The notes beneath the pieces are model-generated. The model was given only the letters and a program-made list of their open reading frames with translations, ran no database searches and had not been told where the DNA came from. Both the position numbers and the translations under genes were made by a program. From Bradyrhizobium sp. CCBAU 53421 (GTDB lineage Bacteria; Pseudomonadota; Alphaproteobacteria; Rhizobiales; Xanthobacteraceae): a DNA stretch of 64,000 bases. The stretch is from positions 310,001 through 374,000 of the forward strand of contig NZ_CP030047.1 in NCBI RefSeq assembly GCF_015291625.1. Direction: 5' to 3'. Below are positions 28,785 through 37,382 of this stretch, in pieces; position 1 is the stretch's first letter; every line of letters begins with the position of its first letter.

Positions 28785-29484
28785 GCTTCACACTCACATT
28801 CGGGGCCGTCGCCAGCATGACGGCGGCATAAATCATGACAAACAGCGACAGCAGGTGGAACAGCGAGAACGGGCCGATCAGCGCGCCGTAGGGCTTGATG
28901 AACTCCCACACGAAGCGCTGCAGGCCGTAGTAGAACAGCACGAGGTAGAATCCATTGGTGATGATTGCCGCGTTGCGGTTCAATACGGCCCAGACATAGC
29001 AGGCCGCGAACGCGGCCATTGCCAGGCTTTCATAGAACTGCACCGGATGGCGCAGCATGCCGTCGCCGAAATCGTGGCCCCAGGGCAGCGTGGTCGGGGT
29101 GCCATAGGTGAAATCCTCGAGCCCCGCGAAATAGCAGCCGAGCCGGCCGACCGCGACGCCGATCGCGAGCGGCAGCGCGAACCGCGCCCCGGTGCGCAGC
29201 GAGATACCGTGCAGCCATTTGTAGAGCTCGATCGCGACGATGCCGCCCGCCAGCGCGCCCTCGACCGAGCGGGCGATGCCGGACAGGCCCGAGAACCACA
29301 GGTTCAACGTGCCGAAGATGTAGGCGCCGATGCCGGCGCCGAACACCAGCGCGGCGATATACGTCAGCTCGAAGGATTGCCGCGGGAATTGCAGCCCGCG
29401 CACCCGGGACAGCCACCACATCGCGAAGGCCGCCGCGCACCATGCTGCGATGTCGAAGACGGCGTGAAGTTCAGCCCCACTCAT
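28765..29484 (-). CDS. Prolipoprotein diacylglyceryl transferase (Lgt)-like membrane protein
   Basis: 239 residues, about seven membrane helices. The Lgt signature region is recognisable: AVGRLGCYFAGLEDFTYGTP followed by LRHPVQFYESL (H-P-x-Q-x-Y-E). Canonical Lgt moves diacylglycerol from phosphatidylglycerol to a lipoprotein cysteine. This shorter, divergent copy is probably a paralogue, since a housekeeping Lgt is expected elsewhere. Its end overlaps the start of the radical SAM gene by 20 bases, showing translational coupling and suggesting a shared lipid or lipoprotein substrate. First gene of the unit; no strong ribosome site at the ATG. Confidence 0.8.
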   Translation of the reverse strand: MSGAELHAVFDIAAWCAAAFAMWWLSRVRGLQFPRQSFELTYIAALVFGAGIGAYIFGTLNLWFSGLSGIARSVEGALAGGIVAIELYKWLHGISLRTGARFALPLAIGVAVGRLGCYFAGLEDFTYGTPTTLPWGHDFGDGMLRHPVQFYESLAMAAFAACYVWAVLNRNAAIITNGFYLVLFYYGLQRFVWEFIKPYGALIGPFSLFHLLSLFVMIYAAVMLATAPNVSVKHERATA

Positions 29485-29540
29485 GAGGCGAGTGTAGCGC
29501 GAATTTCGCGGCCTGCGATAGTTGATGCGCGGGCAGTTAT

Positions 29541-29684
29541 GCTCCCTCTCCCCGTTCTTGCGGGGAGAGGGTTGGGGTGAGGGGCTGTCTCCGCGAGTTC
29601 TGACCGCGGTGAGACCTGTACCCCCTCACCCGGATTGCATCTGCGATGCAATCCGACCTCTCCCCGCAAGCGGGGAGAGGTAAG
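29541..29684. repeat. Composite intergenic repeat, family D, copy 2 (inverted)
   Basis: Same parts as 17546-17692 in reverse order: CTCTCCCCGTTCTTGCGGGG, then GGTTGGGGTGAGGGG, then GGATTGCATCTGCGATGCAA, then CTCTCCCCGCAAGCGGGGAG. It separates the Lgt-like unit from the regulator gene upstream. Confidence 0.85.
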
Positions 29685-29692
29685 CGGCAGCG

Positions 29693-30457
29693 TCAATTCG
29701 CCGGGTTGTCCTCGCTCGGATATACCCCGCGCAGCACTTCCTCGAAATGATCCTTCACCGCCTCGTTGCACAGGCACGAGCGCAGCTTGAGCTTGTCCGG
29801 GTCGCGGATCACGATCGCGCCGCGACGCGTGTCGAGCACACCCTCCGCCTTGAAGTTCTGGATCACCCGGCTGGTGTAGCTGCGGCCGACGCCGAGCAAG
29901 GTCGAGAGCTGCTCATGCGTCAGCGGCACGACGCCGTTGCCATTGGTGCGCTCCATCGCCGAGATGATCCATTTCGCGGCGCGCTGCTCGATCGAGTGGA
30001 TCGCATTGCAGGCGGTCGACTGGAAGATCTGCGCGAGCATGCAGTCGGCATAGCGCGCGAAGATGTTGCGCACCGAGATCGACTTCAGCTTGGCGGCGTC
30101 GAGCTTGCTGATCGGCAGCCGCAGGAACGGCCCGCCGAACTTGACGGTGATGCGCGTATACGCCGGCAGGAAGCCCTGACTGACGATGCCGCCGACCGCG
30201 CCCTCGCGGCCGACCAGGATGGTCTCGACATCGCGGCCGTCCTCGTTGGCCACCATGTAGGACGCAAGGCTCGGTCCGCATGGGAAATGCACGATCTGGA
30301 CGTCGTCGCCGGGATTGTAGAGCAGGTCGCCGGCCGCAGCCTCGACCACCGCAAGATGCGGCGCGATCAGCTCGTAATCGGCGGCATTCAGCCGGCGCAC
30401 AAGATTGTTGAACGGCCGGTCGCACGTCCCGGCCAAATCGGTCCGTTTCGCAATCAT
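29693..30457 (-). CDS. Crp/Fnr-type transcription regulator
   Basis: 254 residues. The N-terminal ~150 form a cyclic-nucleotide-type beta barrel (LLYNPGDDVQIVHFP, VGREGAVGG). The C-terminal winged helix includes LTHEQLSTLLGVGRSYTSRV and IQNFKAEGVLDTRRG. No Cys quartet of Fnr is seen at the N-terminus, so it is not an oxygen sensor of that kind; three cysteines near the C-terminus (SCLCNE) are unusual. The start at 30457 follows AGGA; the frame is open upstream. A perfect 16-bp palindrome lies 54 bases upstream of the start. Confidence 0.85.
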   Translation of the reverse strand: MIAKRTDLAGTCDRPFNNLVRRLNAADYELIAPHLAVVEAAAGDLLYNPGDDVQIVHFPCGPSLASYMVANEDGRDVETILVGREGAVGGIVSQGFLPAYTRITVKFGGPFLRLPISKLDAAKLKSISVRNIFARYADCMLAQIFQSTACNAIHSIEQRAAKWIISAMERTNGNGVVPLTHEQLSTLLGVGRSYTSRVIQNFKAEGVLDTRRGAIVIRDPDKLKLRSCLCNEAVKDHFEEVLRGVYPSEDNPAN

Positions 30458-30510
30458 TGGAAAATCCTGAAAACCCAACGCGGACCATACTGAAAATGTT
30501 CCAGCTTTTA

Positions 30511-30526
30511 TGTTCACTAGTGAACA
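30511..30526. promoter_or_regulatory. Perfect 16-bp palindrome, candidate operator
   Basis: TGTTCACTAGTGAACA between the divergent regulator (start 30457) and receiver protein (start 30657). Fully symmetrical and AT-rich compared with the surroundings, as expected for a site bound by a dimer. It is not a Fnr/FixK box (TTGAT-N4-ATCAA). Confidence 0.6.
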
Positions 30527-30656
30527 GACGCGGCGGCTTGCGATGTGATGGCTTTCATCCCGGGAACAGCCGGCGTGCTTTCGGGCGCCGGTCGCGGGCC
30601 ATCCGGCCGGACTGATCCGGTCTCTCATCCATCATCGAAGCAATGGACACCGCGTC

Positions 30657-31031
30657 ATGGAATCCGCCAGCAATGCCTGCATGCCCGGTGACGTCCTCGT
30701 GGTCGAGGACGATCCGATCATCTCGCTCTATTTCGAGGACACTATCCTGGGCTTCGGCGCCCGGACGGTGCGCACGGCTGCGAACGTCGCGCGCGCGCTC
30801 GAATTGATCGCCGAGCGCGCGCCGGATTTCGCGCTGCTCGACGTCGGCCTCGTCAGGGGCGAGAAGACCTTCGCGATCGCCGAACAGCTCGATGTGCTGA
30901 AAGTGCCGTTCGCGTTCGTCACGGGTTATGGCGCCGATATCAGGCTGCCGGAATCGCTCGCCGGCAAGCCGCGGCTGACCAAGCCGTGTACCAGCGAGAC
31001 GCTGGAAGCGGCGCTGCGAAACGGACGCTGA
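30657..31031 (+). CDS. Stand-alone response-regulator receiver protein
   Basis: 124 residues. Receiver fold: acidic pair in VLVVEDDPIIS, phospho-acceptor Asp in FALLDVGLVRG, Thr/Ser in AFVTGYG and Lys in LTKPCTSETL. There is no output domain, so it works by protein contact or as a phosphate sink. Its cognate kinase is not adjacent; the regulator gene on the other side of the shared promoter region is the obvious candidate partner in regulation. Confidence 0.85.
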   Translation: MESASNACMPGDVLVVEDDPIISLYFEDTILGFGARTVRTAANVARALELIAERAPDFALLDVGLVRGEKTFAIAEQLDVLKVPFAFVTGYGADIRLPESLAGKPRLTKPCTSETLEAALRNGR

Positions 31032-31126
31032 CGGATTGCCGGGCTTTCTGCCTCGCAGTCGGCGCGTTCGTCGTCTACGATGCAAGTTGTCGGATTCGGG
31101 CGACGCACAGCCCTCGGGAAGCCGTC

Positions 31127-32251
31127 ATGGCGATCAGGACATCTGCCGCTGCGCTCGCAGCAGCGCTCTTGCTCGGGCTGCTGCTCGCGCAGCCGCGGCC
31201 TTCGGCCATCGTTGGTCGCTTCGTATCTCCCGCCAGCGCCGAGCCGGCCGCGCTCACGAGCGGGCAATCGGCGGCGCTCAACGCCTACGATAATGCCGTG
31301 AAGGACTTCGTCTCGATCCTGCGCCAGCGGCGGGCGCAGATCGATTCCCGTCAGCCGCTGCCCGATCTGCCGGGCCAGGCGCTCTATCTTGCCCGTGTCG
31401 GGATGATGAGCGCCTACAAGGATCTCACCGATGCGCTTCCGTCCAGGATCGGAAGACCCAATAGATTCGGAATCCCTCCGGCCTATTTCGACGCCGACAA
31501 TGAGCCGCTGCTCGATGAGTACAGGAAGCTGTTCGACGTGATGGAGGCGCCGCCCGCCAGTGCGCAGAGCTCCGAGACGCCGTTCAAGGACGTGGTCGAC
31601 CTCGCGACGGTGATCGCGCGCGCCAGGGGGCTGGATGCCGCTGACGCCGCGACTGCCGGCCGGATCAGCCTTGGCCTGTTCTTCGCCGAGACCAACGGCA
31701 AGCAGAATGCCGGAAATGCGCGGTCGAACACCTACAAAGGCAGCCTGCAGACCGGTCCGTCCGAAGATCGCAACGGTCGAAAGAAGTGGGCCGCAATCAA
31801 GCAATCGATCGCGGCCCTCGATCCTGCGCTGGACCGCCGCGACGACATGGAAGAAGCGCGAGCCGGCAATCTCGATCACCGGTTCAATCACTGGACCGCG
31901 GTGCGCGATGCGCTCATGAACGAGCACGCGGATATTTTCCCGCAGGTTCCCGCGATCGCAAAAGCCCTGCCCGATCCGATCGATCAGATGAAGCTCTTCG
32001 AGCTCATCCAGATCATTCCCAGCCCGACCAGGGCGGCGCTGAAGTCGGGCAATCTCGTCAACTACAGGATCTCCGAGCCCAGGATCATGGGATATCTCCG
32101 CAACAACAGCATCTTCGCCTTCGGTCGGGCCGACAGGGCAAGGACATCCGCAAGCTTCCGCGAAATCCTCGACGCAATGTGGCTCTTCAGCCCCAAGTTC
32201 GAACAGGCGCTCACCAAATTTAACGAGATCAAGGCCGGCAAGCCGGGCTGA
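31127..32251 (+). CDS. Exported protein, possible lysozyme-like domain
   Basis: 374 residues. Start ATG at 31127 (GGGAAG upstream) followed by a signal peptide (AAALAAALLLGLLLAQ ... ASAEPA). The middle part has GLFFAETNGKQNAGNARS followed by YKGSLQTGPSED, where a Glu in a short helix followed by a Gly/Asn-rich loop recalls the catalytic Glu region of lytic transglycosylases. The rest is helical without known motifs. Periplasmic; function unproven. It converges with a cell-wall amidase gene 26 bases away. Confidence 0.55.
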   Translation: MAIRTSAAALAAALLLGLLLAQPRPSAIVGRFVSPASAEPAALTSGQSAALNAYDNAVKDFVSILRQRRAQIDSRQPLPDLPGQALYLARVGMMSAYKDLTDALPSRIGRPNRFGIPPAYFDADNEPLLDEYRKLFDVMEAPPASAQSSETPFKDVVDLATVIARARGLDAADAATAGRISLGLFFAETNGKQNAGNARSNTYKGSLQTGPSEDRNGRKKWAAIKQSIAALDPALDRRDDMEEARAGNLDHRFNHWTAVRDALMNEHADIFPQVPAIAKALPDPIDQMKLFELIQIIPSPTRAALKSGNLVNYRISEPRIMGYLRNNSIFAFGRADRARTSASFREILDAMWLFSPKFEQALTKFNEIKAGKPG

Positions 32252-32277
32252 ACCGGGGGAAGTGGATCGCCCGGCCG

Positions 32278-33276
32278 TCAGAGTGGACCGAGCAGGGCCC
32301 ATCGCGGCTCGCAGAATTCCTTCACCGCGGACACGACGCTGCTGCCGATCGCGTTGCGCCGCTCGGGCGAGTCCATCTTGAGTTCTTCGTCGCGGTTGAT
32401 GATCGAGCCGGCTTCCAGCAGGACGGCCGGCATCGCGGTCTTTCGCAGCACGATCAGCTCATCATAGCTGTAGACGCCCGTGTCCTTGTTCAGCAGCGGG
32501 TGCTGGTTGCTCCCCATGATGGGCAGGCTGTATTGCGCGGCATATTGCAGCCCCTGCGCCTTCATTTCCTTCGCGATCAGTTCGGCAAACCGGAGGCTCG
32601 CCCCGAAGTCCGGATTCTCGCGGGAGACGAACACAGAGTAACCGCTGAAGCGGTCGCTGAAGTGGCGTTTCTTGCCCTCGAATTCCCAGTCCTCGAGCAT
32701 CTTGTTGGGCACGGAATCATGATGGATCGACAGCAGGAGGTCCGCGTGCAGGTGGTTGGCAGCGGCGACCCGCCTGAACAGGCTGGGTCGTGCTTTGCCT
32801 TCGGTCAGAAGCAGCTTGGTTGCGGCAAAGCCTTCAGCCTTCAGCTTCTCCTCGATCAGCCGCGCAAGGCGCAAATTGAAGGCGAACTCGGCGACATTGC
32901 GCGCGCTGATCGCGCCTTCCGATTCCGCGGTATGTCCGACATCGAGCACGATCCGCAGTGTCGCGGGATCGCATTTGGCTGCGGCCGGCTTGGCAACGGT
33001 AGGCGGCAGCGCGACCGGCCCAAGGGCGGCAAGCCGTGTGGCGCGTGGCTTTGATGGCGCGTGGTGCCTTGCCAATCTGGCAGGCTTCGCCGATTTCGCG
33101 CGCTTTGCCGCTTTGGGATGCTTCGGTGAGCTCTTGAAGAGATCAGGCAGCCAACCGGCATCGCTCACGTCGATCGGCAGCAGCGCGAACACCGCGATCG
33201 CGACGACAAGCAAGCGACGAGGCCGAAGCCTCGCGACGATGCCACCAAGCACGCGAATCGATTCGCAGCGCCTCAT
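32278..33276 (-). CDS. N-acetylmuramoyl-L-alanine amidase (Amidase_3)
   Basis: 332 residues from an ATG with GGAGGGGCGGAGC upstream. An N-terminal membrane segment or signal (RLLVVAIAVFALLPIDVSDA), a Lys/Ala/Pro-rich linker to about residue 95, then the zinc amidase domain: IVLDVGHTAESEGA (first His), ARNVAEFAFNLRLA (Glu), LLLSIHHDSVP (second His) and VLLEAGSIIN (catalytic Glu). It cuts the bond between muramic acid and the peptide in the periplasm, for cell separation or wall recycling. Confidence 0.9.
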   Translation of the reverse strand: MRRCESIRVLGGIVARLRPRRLLVVAIAVFALLPIDVSDAGWLPDLFKSSPKHPKAAKRAKSAKPARLARHHAPSKPRATRLAALGPVALPPTVAKPAAAKCDPATLRIVLDVGHTAESEGAISARNVAEFAFNLRLARLIEEKLKAEGFAATKLLLTEGKARPSLFRRVAAANHLHADLLLSIHHDSVPNKMLEDWEFEGKKRHFSDRFSGYSVFVSRENPDFGASLRFAELIAKEMKAQGLQYAAQYSLPIMGSNQHPLLNKDTGVYSYDELIVLRKTAMPAVLLEAGSIINRDEELKMDSPERRNAIGSSVVSAVKEFCEPRWALLGPL

Positions 33277-33379
33277 GCTCCGCCCCTCCGGGCCCCCAGC
33301 ATAACGGCTCTGACATCGATACCGGAAGAGGCAGGTCGCGTCCATCCCCTGTCAATCGCGGCAACGCCGTTGCCTTGTT

Positions 33380-33403
33380 CGCCCTTGCCTTGGAGCAAGG
33401 GCG
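33380..33403. terminator. Hairpin downstream of phoD
   Basis: A 9-bp perfect stem CGCCCTTGC/GCAAGGGCG with a 6-base loop, 42 bases past the phoD stop on the minus strand. No T-run follows, so termination there is only possible. Confidence 0.4.
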
Positions 33404-33444
33404 TTCAGCGCGGGGAGCGCGGTTCCGTCGCGCCGGCGACCTGA

Positions 33445-35007
33445 TTACACCGGCTTCGGATCGAGCGTGATCGCCCACAACTCGGCGTCGACCCGGTCGC
33501 GCAGGCTCACCGTCATCTGGCCGCTCTTGCCGTCGATCTTGACGTGGCCGAAGAACTGCATGCCGGCCGACGGCGGCAGGTTCTGGTTGGCCTCGCCTGG
33601 CGCCTTGACGAACTTCACCTCGGGGCCAAACGTGTTGTCGAGCTCGTTCGGACCGAACGTGCCGGCATGCAGCGGGCCTGAGACGAATTCCCAGAACGGA
33701 TCGAACTCCTGGAACTGGGCCTTGTTCGGGTTGTAGTAATGCGCAGCCGCGTAGTGCACGTCGGCGGTCAGCCACACCGTGTTGACGATGCCGGCGGTCT
33801 TGATGAAGCGCAGGATGTCGACGATCTCGAGCTCGCGGCCGCGCGCCGGTCCGTCGCCCTGCGCGAAGGCTTCCGAGCCCTTCTTGTTGGTCGCGTCGTC
33901 ATAGACGATCAGCGACAGCGGCATGTCGGAGGCGATCACCTTCCAGGTGGCGCGTGAGTTGAGCAGTGCACGCTTCAGCCAGGCCATCTGGTCCGGCCCG
34001 ATGAAATAGGCGTCGGGGCCGTAAGTCTCCTGTAGGTTCGGACCGTTCGGGCCGCGATAGCTGCGCTCGTCGAGCATGAAGACGTCGAGATGCGGGCCGT
34101 AGCTCAGCGTGCGATAGACGCGGCCCGGCTCGACGATGCTCTCGCGCATCGGATACATCTCGTGGAAGGCTTTGGCCGCGCGCGCGGCGAGCACGTTGAT
34201 GTCGCGCTCCTTGTAGGCGGCCGGCAGCTGCTTCGACAGCGACCAGTTGTTGGTCACCTCGTGGTCGTCCCACTGCACGAAGATCGGCACCTCGGCATTG
34301 AAGGCGCGCAGGTTACTGTCGAGGAAATTGTATTTGTGCGCGGCGCGGTATTCGTCGAGCGTCTCGGCGACCTTGGCCTTCTCCGGGATCGTGATGTTCT
34401 TCCAGATCTTGCCGTCGGGCTGCTTCTGCTCGGCGGTGATGACACCGTCGGCATAGATGGTGTCGCCGGAATGCAGGAAGAAATCCGGGGCGTGCTTCTT
34501 CATCGCGGCAAAGGTGATCATGCCGCCGTCGTCGGGATTGATGCCCCAGCCCTGGCCGGCGACATCGCCGCCCCACACGAAGGAGACGTCGCGGCGGTCG
34601 CTCGGCGCGGTGCGGAAGCGGCCGACCACGGGCTCGCCGACGATGTCGATATGGGCGAGGTCGCGGAAGCGGACGCGATAGAAGATGTCCTGGCCCGAGG
34701 GCAGGTTCTCCAGCAGCATCTTGGCGGTGAAGTCGCTCTCCGGCAGCGCCGTGATCGGCGGCAGCGTATGGGCGTCCTTGAACGATTCTGACGTCGCGAC
34801 CTCGACCATCATCTGCGACGGCCGGTCCGCACGCGCCCACACCACGCCGCCGTCGACGCCGACATCGCCGGACTGCACGCCATGGGTGATCACCGGGCGA
34901 TCGGCCGCGCGCGACAGATAAGGCATCGCGACCACGCCGGCGCCGGCCGCAGCCGCCGTGGAAAGAAAGCGTCGGCGGGTGAGGTTTCGCGAAAACCGGA
35001 TCGTCAT
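33445..35007 (-). CDS. phoD: Alkaline phosphatase D
   Basis: 520 residues. Twin-arginine signal NLTRRRFLSTAAAAGAG, so it is exported folded. PhoD domains: N-terminal ITHGVQSGDVGVDGGVVWAR and the metallophosphatase core WGGDVAGQGWG, LHSGDTIYADG, VQWDDHEVTNN, and WLTADVHYAAAHYYNP near the C-terminus. A periplasmic phosphodi/monoesterase using Fe/Ca, usually induced by phosphate shortage; I could not confirm a Pho box. The ATG at 35007 with AAGGAGG is chosen over an ATG seven codons upstream. Confidence 0.92.
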   Translation of the reverse strand: MTIRFSRNLTRRRFLSTAAAAGAGVVAMPYLSRAADRPVITHGVQSGDVGVDGGVVWARADRPSQMMVEVATSESFKDAHTLPPITALPESDFTAKMLLENLPSGQDIFYRVRFRDLAHIDIVGEPVVGRFRTAPSDRRDVSFVWGGDVAGQGWGINPDDGGMITFAAMKKHAPDFFLHSGDTIYADGVITAEQKQPDGKIWKNITIPEKAKVAETLDEYRAAHKYNFLDSNLRAFNAEVPIFVQWDDHEVTNNWSLSKQLPAAYKERDINVLAARAAKAFHEMYPMRESIVEPGRVYRTLSYGPHLDVFMLDERSYRGPNGPNLQETYGPDAYFIGPDQMAWLKRALLNSRATWKVIASDMPLSLIVYDDATNKKGSEAFAQGDGPARGRELEIVDILRFIKTAGIVNTVWLTADVHYAAAHYYNPNKAQFQEFDPFWEFVSGPLHAGTFGPNELDNTFGPEVKFVKAPGEANQNLPPSAGMQFFGHVKIDGKSGQMTVSLRDRVDAELWAITLDPKPV

Positions 35008-35150
35008 GGGGAGCCTCCTTAAGGTCACAGCGACAATGCGCCGCGGGCCGGGACAGACCTAGAAAAATTCCATGACGGTGAGATTACAGGGGGATGGAGA
35101 GCGGATCGTCAGAGAGGCCGCGCCCTTCGTAAGGTGAGCACGCACGTTAG

Positions 35151-35317
35151 GCTCCCTCCCCCTTGTGGGGGAGAGTTGGGGAGAGGGGTAAGCCCCGGGC
35201 GGTGACGCCAGAGACGAAATGACACTCGCGCAATCGCGGCGACGTTCTCGGGATCAAGCTTGAACGGAGCAAGCGGCACCCCCCTCCCTGACCCTCCCCC
35301 ACAAGGGGGGAGGGAAC
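35151..35317. repeat. Composite intergenic repeat, family D-like variant
   Basis: GCTCCCTCCCCCTTGTGGGG ... and CCCTCCCCCACAAGGGGGG at the ends, giving long outer arms around about 100 bases. Related in plan but not in detail to 17546-17692. Between phoD and the TAXI gene; nothing else is recognised in the 356-base gap. Confidence 0.75.
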
Positions 35318-35363
35318 GGAGAGAGTTCGTTCGCCGATGGCGAAGCTGTGCAAGTATGGAGAC

Positions 35364-36770
35364 CTACGCCGTGCCCGCCGCCCTGAACTGGCTCGCAGTC
35401 CGCTGCAAGTTCTGCGGCATGCTGAGCAGCAGCGCCTTGCGGTCGGCGACGGCGTTGTGGAACTGCTCCAGCGCGATGTTGAAGGCGGTCAGCGTGCCTT
35501 CCTCGATCGCGCCGTGCTCGAAGCAGTCGAGCGTGTGGCGCAGGATGTCGTCGGCTTCCGCCTGCAGCTGGTCGAGCTCATCGGTCGAATCGCTTTGCCG
35601 GGCGGTCTTCAGCATCTCCAGCAGGCGTTCGCGTTGCGAGGTGTTGGTGTTGCGCTCGTCCTGCTTGAGATAGCCGGCGAACCACGCGCCGGCCGAGCCC
35701 ATCGCGGAGAACGCCATCAGGCTCCACCAGATGTAGTCGCTGTAGCGGTCGAGGAAGGTCTTTTCCTCGCCGTCGACGAAGGCGGCCGCGCCCGGATGCA
35801 CCGGGATGGTGGCGTCCTTGTCGGTGTCGGGCGTCTCGATCTTGGCGGCGAGCGGAAAATCGTTCTTGAGCGATTGCCGGATCGCGAACAATTGCCGGGT
35901 GAAGGCCGCGACGGTCGCGTCCGATAGGCCCTTTCGCGCGACGATGTGGTGCGAGAAGCTGATCGTCTTCACCTCATCCTCGGGCCGGTCGGCCGAGCCG
36001 AGCGAGCCGGCGGGGATTTCCGCGGCCTCATAGGCCGGATGGTTCTGCGCGATCGCCTCGGAGGCGTCGATCGCCAGGAAGGTGGGTTCGCCGCCGTCCT
36101 TGGTCGATGCCGTGATCGCATCGATCGTGATCTTGCTGTTGGCCGGGCCGACGGCGAGATAGGCATCGGCCTTCAGGTTCTTGATGGCGTCGATCGCTTC
36201 ATTGGCCGGGAATTGCACGATCTCGACCTTCATCGGATCGACGCCGTATTGCGTCAGGATCAGCTTCAGCAGATTGACGTTGGCCGGGGTGCGGCCGACG
36301 ACGCCGATCTTGCGGCCGGCAAGCTGCGCGATCTTGGTGATCTTTGCGGCCTTGCGGCCCTTGCCCTTGGCCGCGGGCGGCACCCACATCACCACGACGT
36401 TCTTGCGCAGGGTTGCGACCGCCTGCGCATTCTTCGGCACTTCGAGGTCGCCGCGGATGATGGCGAGATCGGCCTTGCCGTCGGCCAGCGTCTGCGCGCT
36501 GGCGCTGGCGCCGTCGGTCTGCACCGGTCTGAGTTTGACCTGGGTGTGCTGCTGGTTGTTGAAGGCCTGCGCCAGCGCCTGCACGACCTTGAGGTCATCG
36601 CTGCTCGCGGGGCCGACCGCGATCCGCAGCGTCACCGGACGCACCGCGAAATAGTAACCGGCGATCAGGGCGCCGACGATGGCGAGCGCGCCCGCGATCA
36701 AAACGAACATCAGCCGTCGCTTTGCAGAGCGCAACGGCTTGGGCGATATGCTGGCGGAGCCGTCTGTCAT
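35364..36770 (-). CDS. TAXI-family substrate-binding protein, membrane-anchored
   Basis: 468 residues. N-terminal anchor (LMFVLIAGALAIVGALIAGYYF), then a periplasmic-binding-protein domain typical of TRAP-associated TAXI proteins: LRIAVGPASSDDLKVVQAL, KADLAIIRGDLEVP, LAGRKIGVVGRTPANVNLLK, and SHHIVARKGLSDATVAAF. A second helix (WWSLMAFSAMGSAGAWFAGYL near residue 370) and a ~90-residue cytosolic helical tail follow, which is unusual for a simple binding protein. No TRAP permease gene is nearby, so it may be a receptor or an orphan. Start at 36770 chosen by the anchor position. Confidence 0.8.
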   Translation of the reverse strand: MTDGSASISPKPLRSAKRRLMFVLIAGALAIVGALIAGYYFAVRPVTLRIAVGPASSDDLKVVQALAQAFNNQQHTQVKLRPVQTDGASASAQTLADGKADLAIIRGDLEVPKNAQAVATLRKNVVVMWVPPAAKGKGRKAAKITKIAQLAGRKIGVVGRTPANVNLLKLILTQYGVDPMKVEIVQFPANEAIDAIKNLKADAYLAVGPANSKITIDAITASTKDGGEPTFLAIDASEAIAQNHPAYEAAEIPAGSLGSADRPEDEVKTISFSHHIVARKGLSDATVAAFTRQLFAIRQSLKNDFPLAAKIETPDTDKDATIPVHPGAAAFVDGEEKTFLDRYSDYIWWSLMAFSAMGSAGAWFAGYLKQDERNTNTSQRERLLEMLKTARQSDSTDELDQLQAEADDILRHTLDCFEHGAIEEGTLTAFNIALEQFHNAVADRKALLLSMPQNLQRTASQFRAAGTA

Positions 36771-36982
36771 CGATCTCGCAAACAATCGTCGGGGCTCAAT
36801 CTCGCAAAATTGCCAACGCGCACATATCAGGCATTTGTAGCAAATTCCTGGAGCCACAGATGTTACATCTGCGTCATGGTTACCAGCGGCGATAGGACGC
36901 TATTTCGGCCTTATTTTCGGCATGGATCCCATCCTTGAGGCCGGCGGTTAGACTAGGGTGGGTGCCAAACGGGAGGGTTATC

Positions 36983-37288
36983 ATGGTCGAGAGGCTGTCA
37001 GCGGAAGCAAGGAAGGCCGCGCTTTGGGAACTGGCCGGCTGGTCCGAGCTGGCCGGGCGCGAGGCGATCGCAAAGACCTTCGTGTTCAAGGACTTCAACG
37101 AGGCCTTCGGCTTCATGGCACGCGCCGCCCTGATTGCCGAGAAGAGCGACCATCACCCCGAATGGAAGAACGTCTACAAGACGGTCGAGGTCGTGCTGGC
37201 GACCCACGACGTCGGCGGGGTGACCAAGCGCGATATCGACCTCGCCAAGGCCATGAATGCGATCGCAAGGCAGCTCGGGGTCAACTGA
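36983..37288 (+). CDS. phhB: 4a-hydroxytetrahydrobiopterin dehydratase
   Basis: 101 residues. Family motif: [20 protein letters not shown] then [16 protein letters not shown], with the paired His and the conserved P-x-W, followed by [20 protein letters not shown]. It recycles the pterin cofactor of phenylalanine hydroxylase or acts on related pterins. GGGAGGG precedes the ATG at 36983. No phhA is adjacent. The DUF1232 gene follows after 94 bases. Confidence 0.92.
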   Translation: MVERLSAEARKAALWELAGWSELAGREAIAKTFVFKDFNEAFGFMARAALIAEKSDHHPEWKNVYKTVEVVLATHDVGGVTKRDIDLAKAMNAIARQLGVN

Positions 37289-37382
37289 CCCGGCCGCGCG
37301 CAACCTTGCGCCGGTTGGCCGACATCCCCAGATTCGCAGCGTCCGCCGCCGATTCGGCGCGCGGCACCGAGGGAACCTGGCG

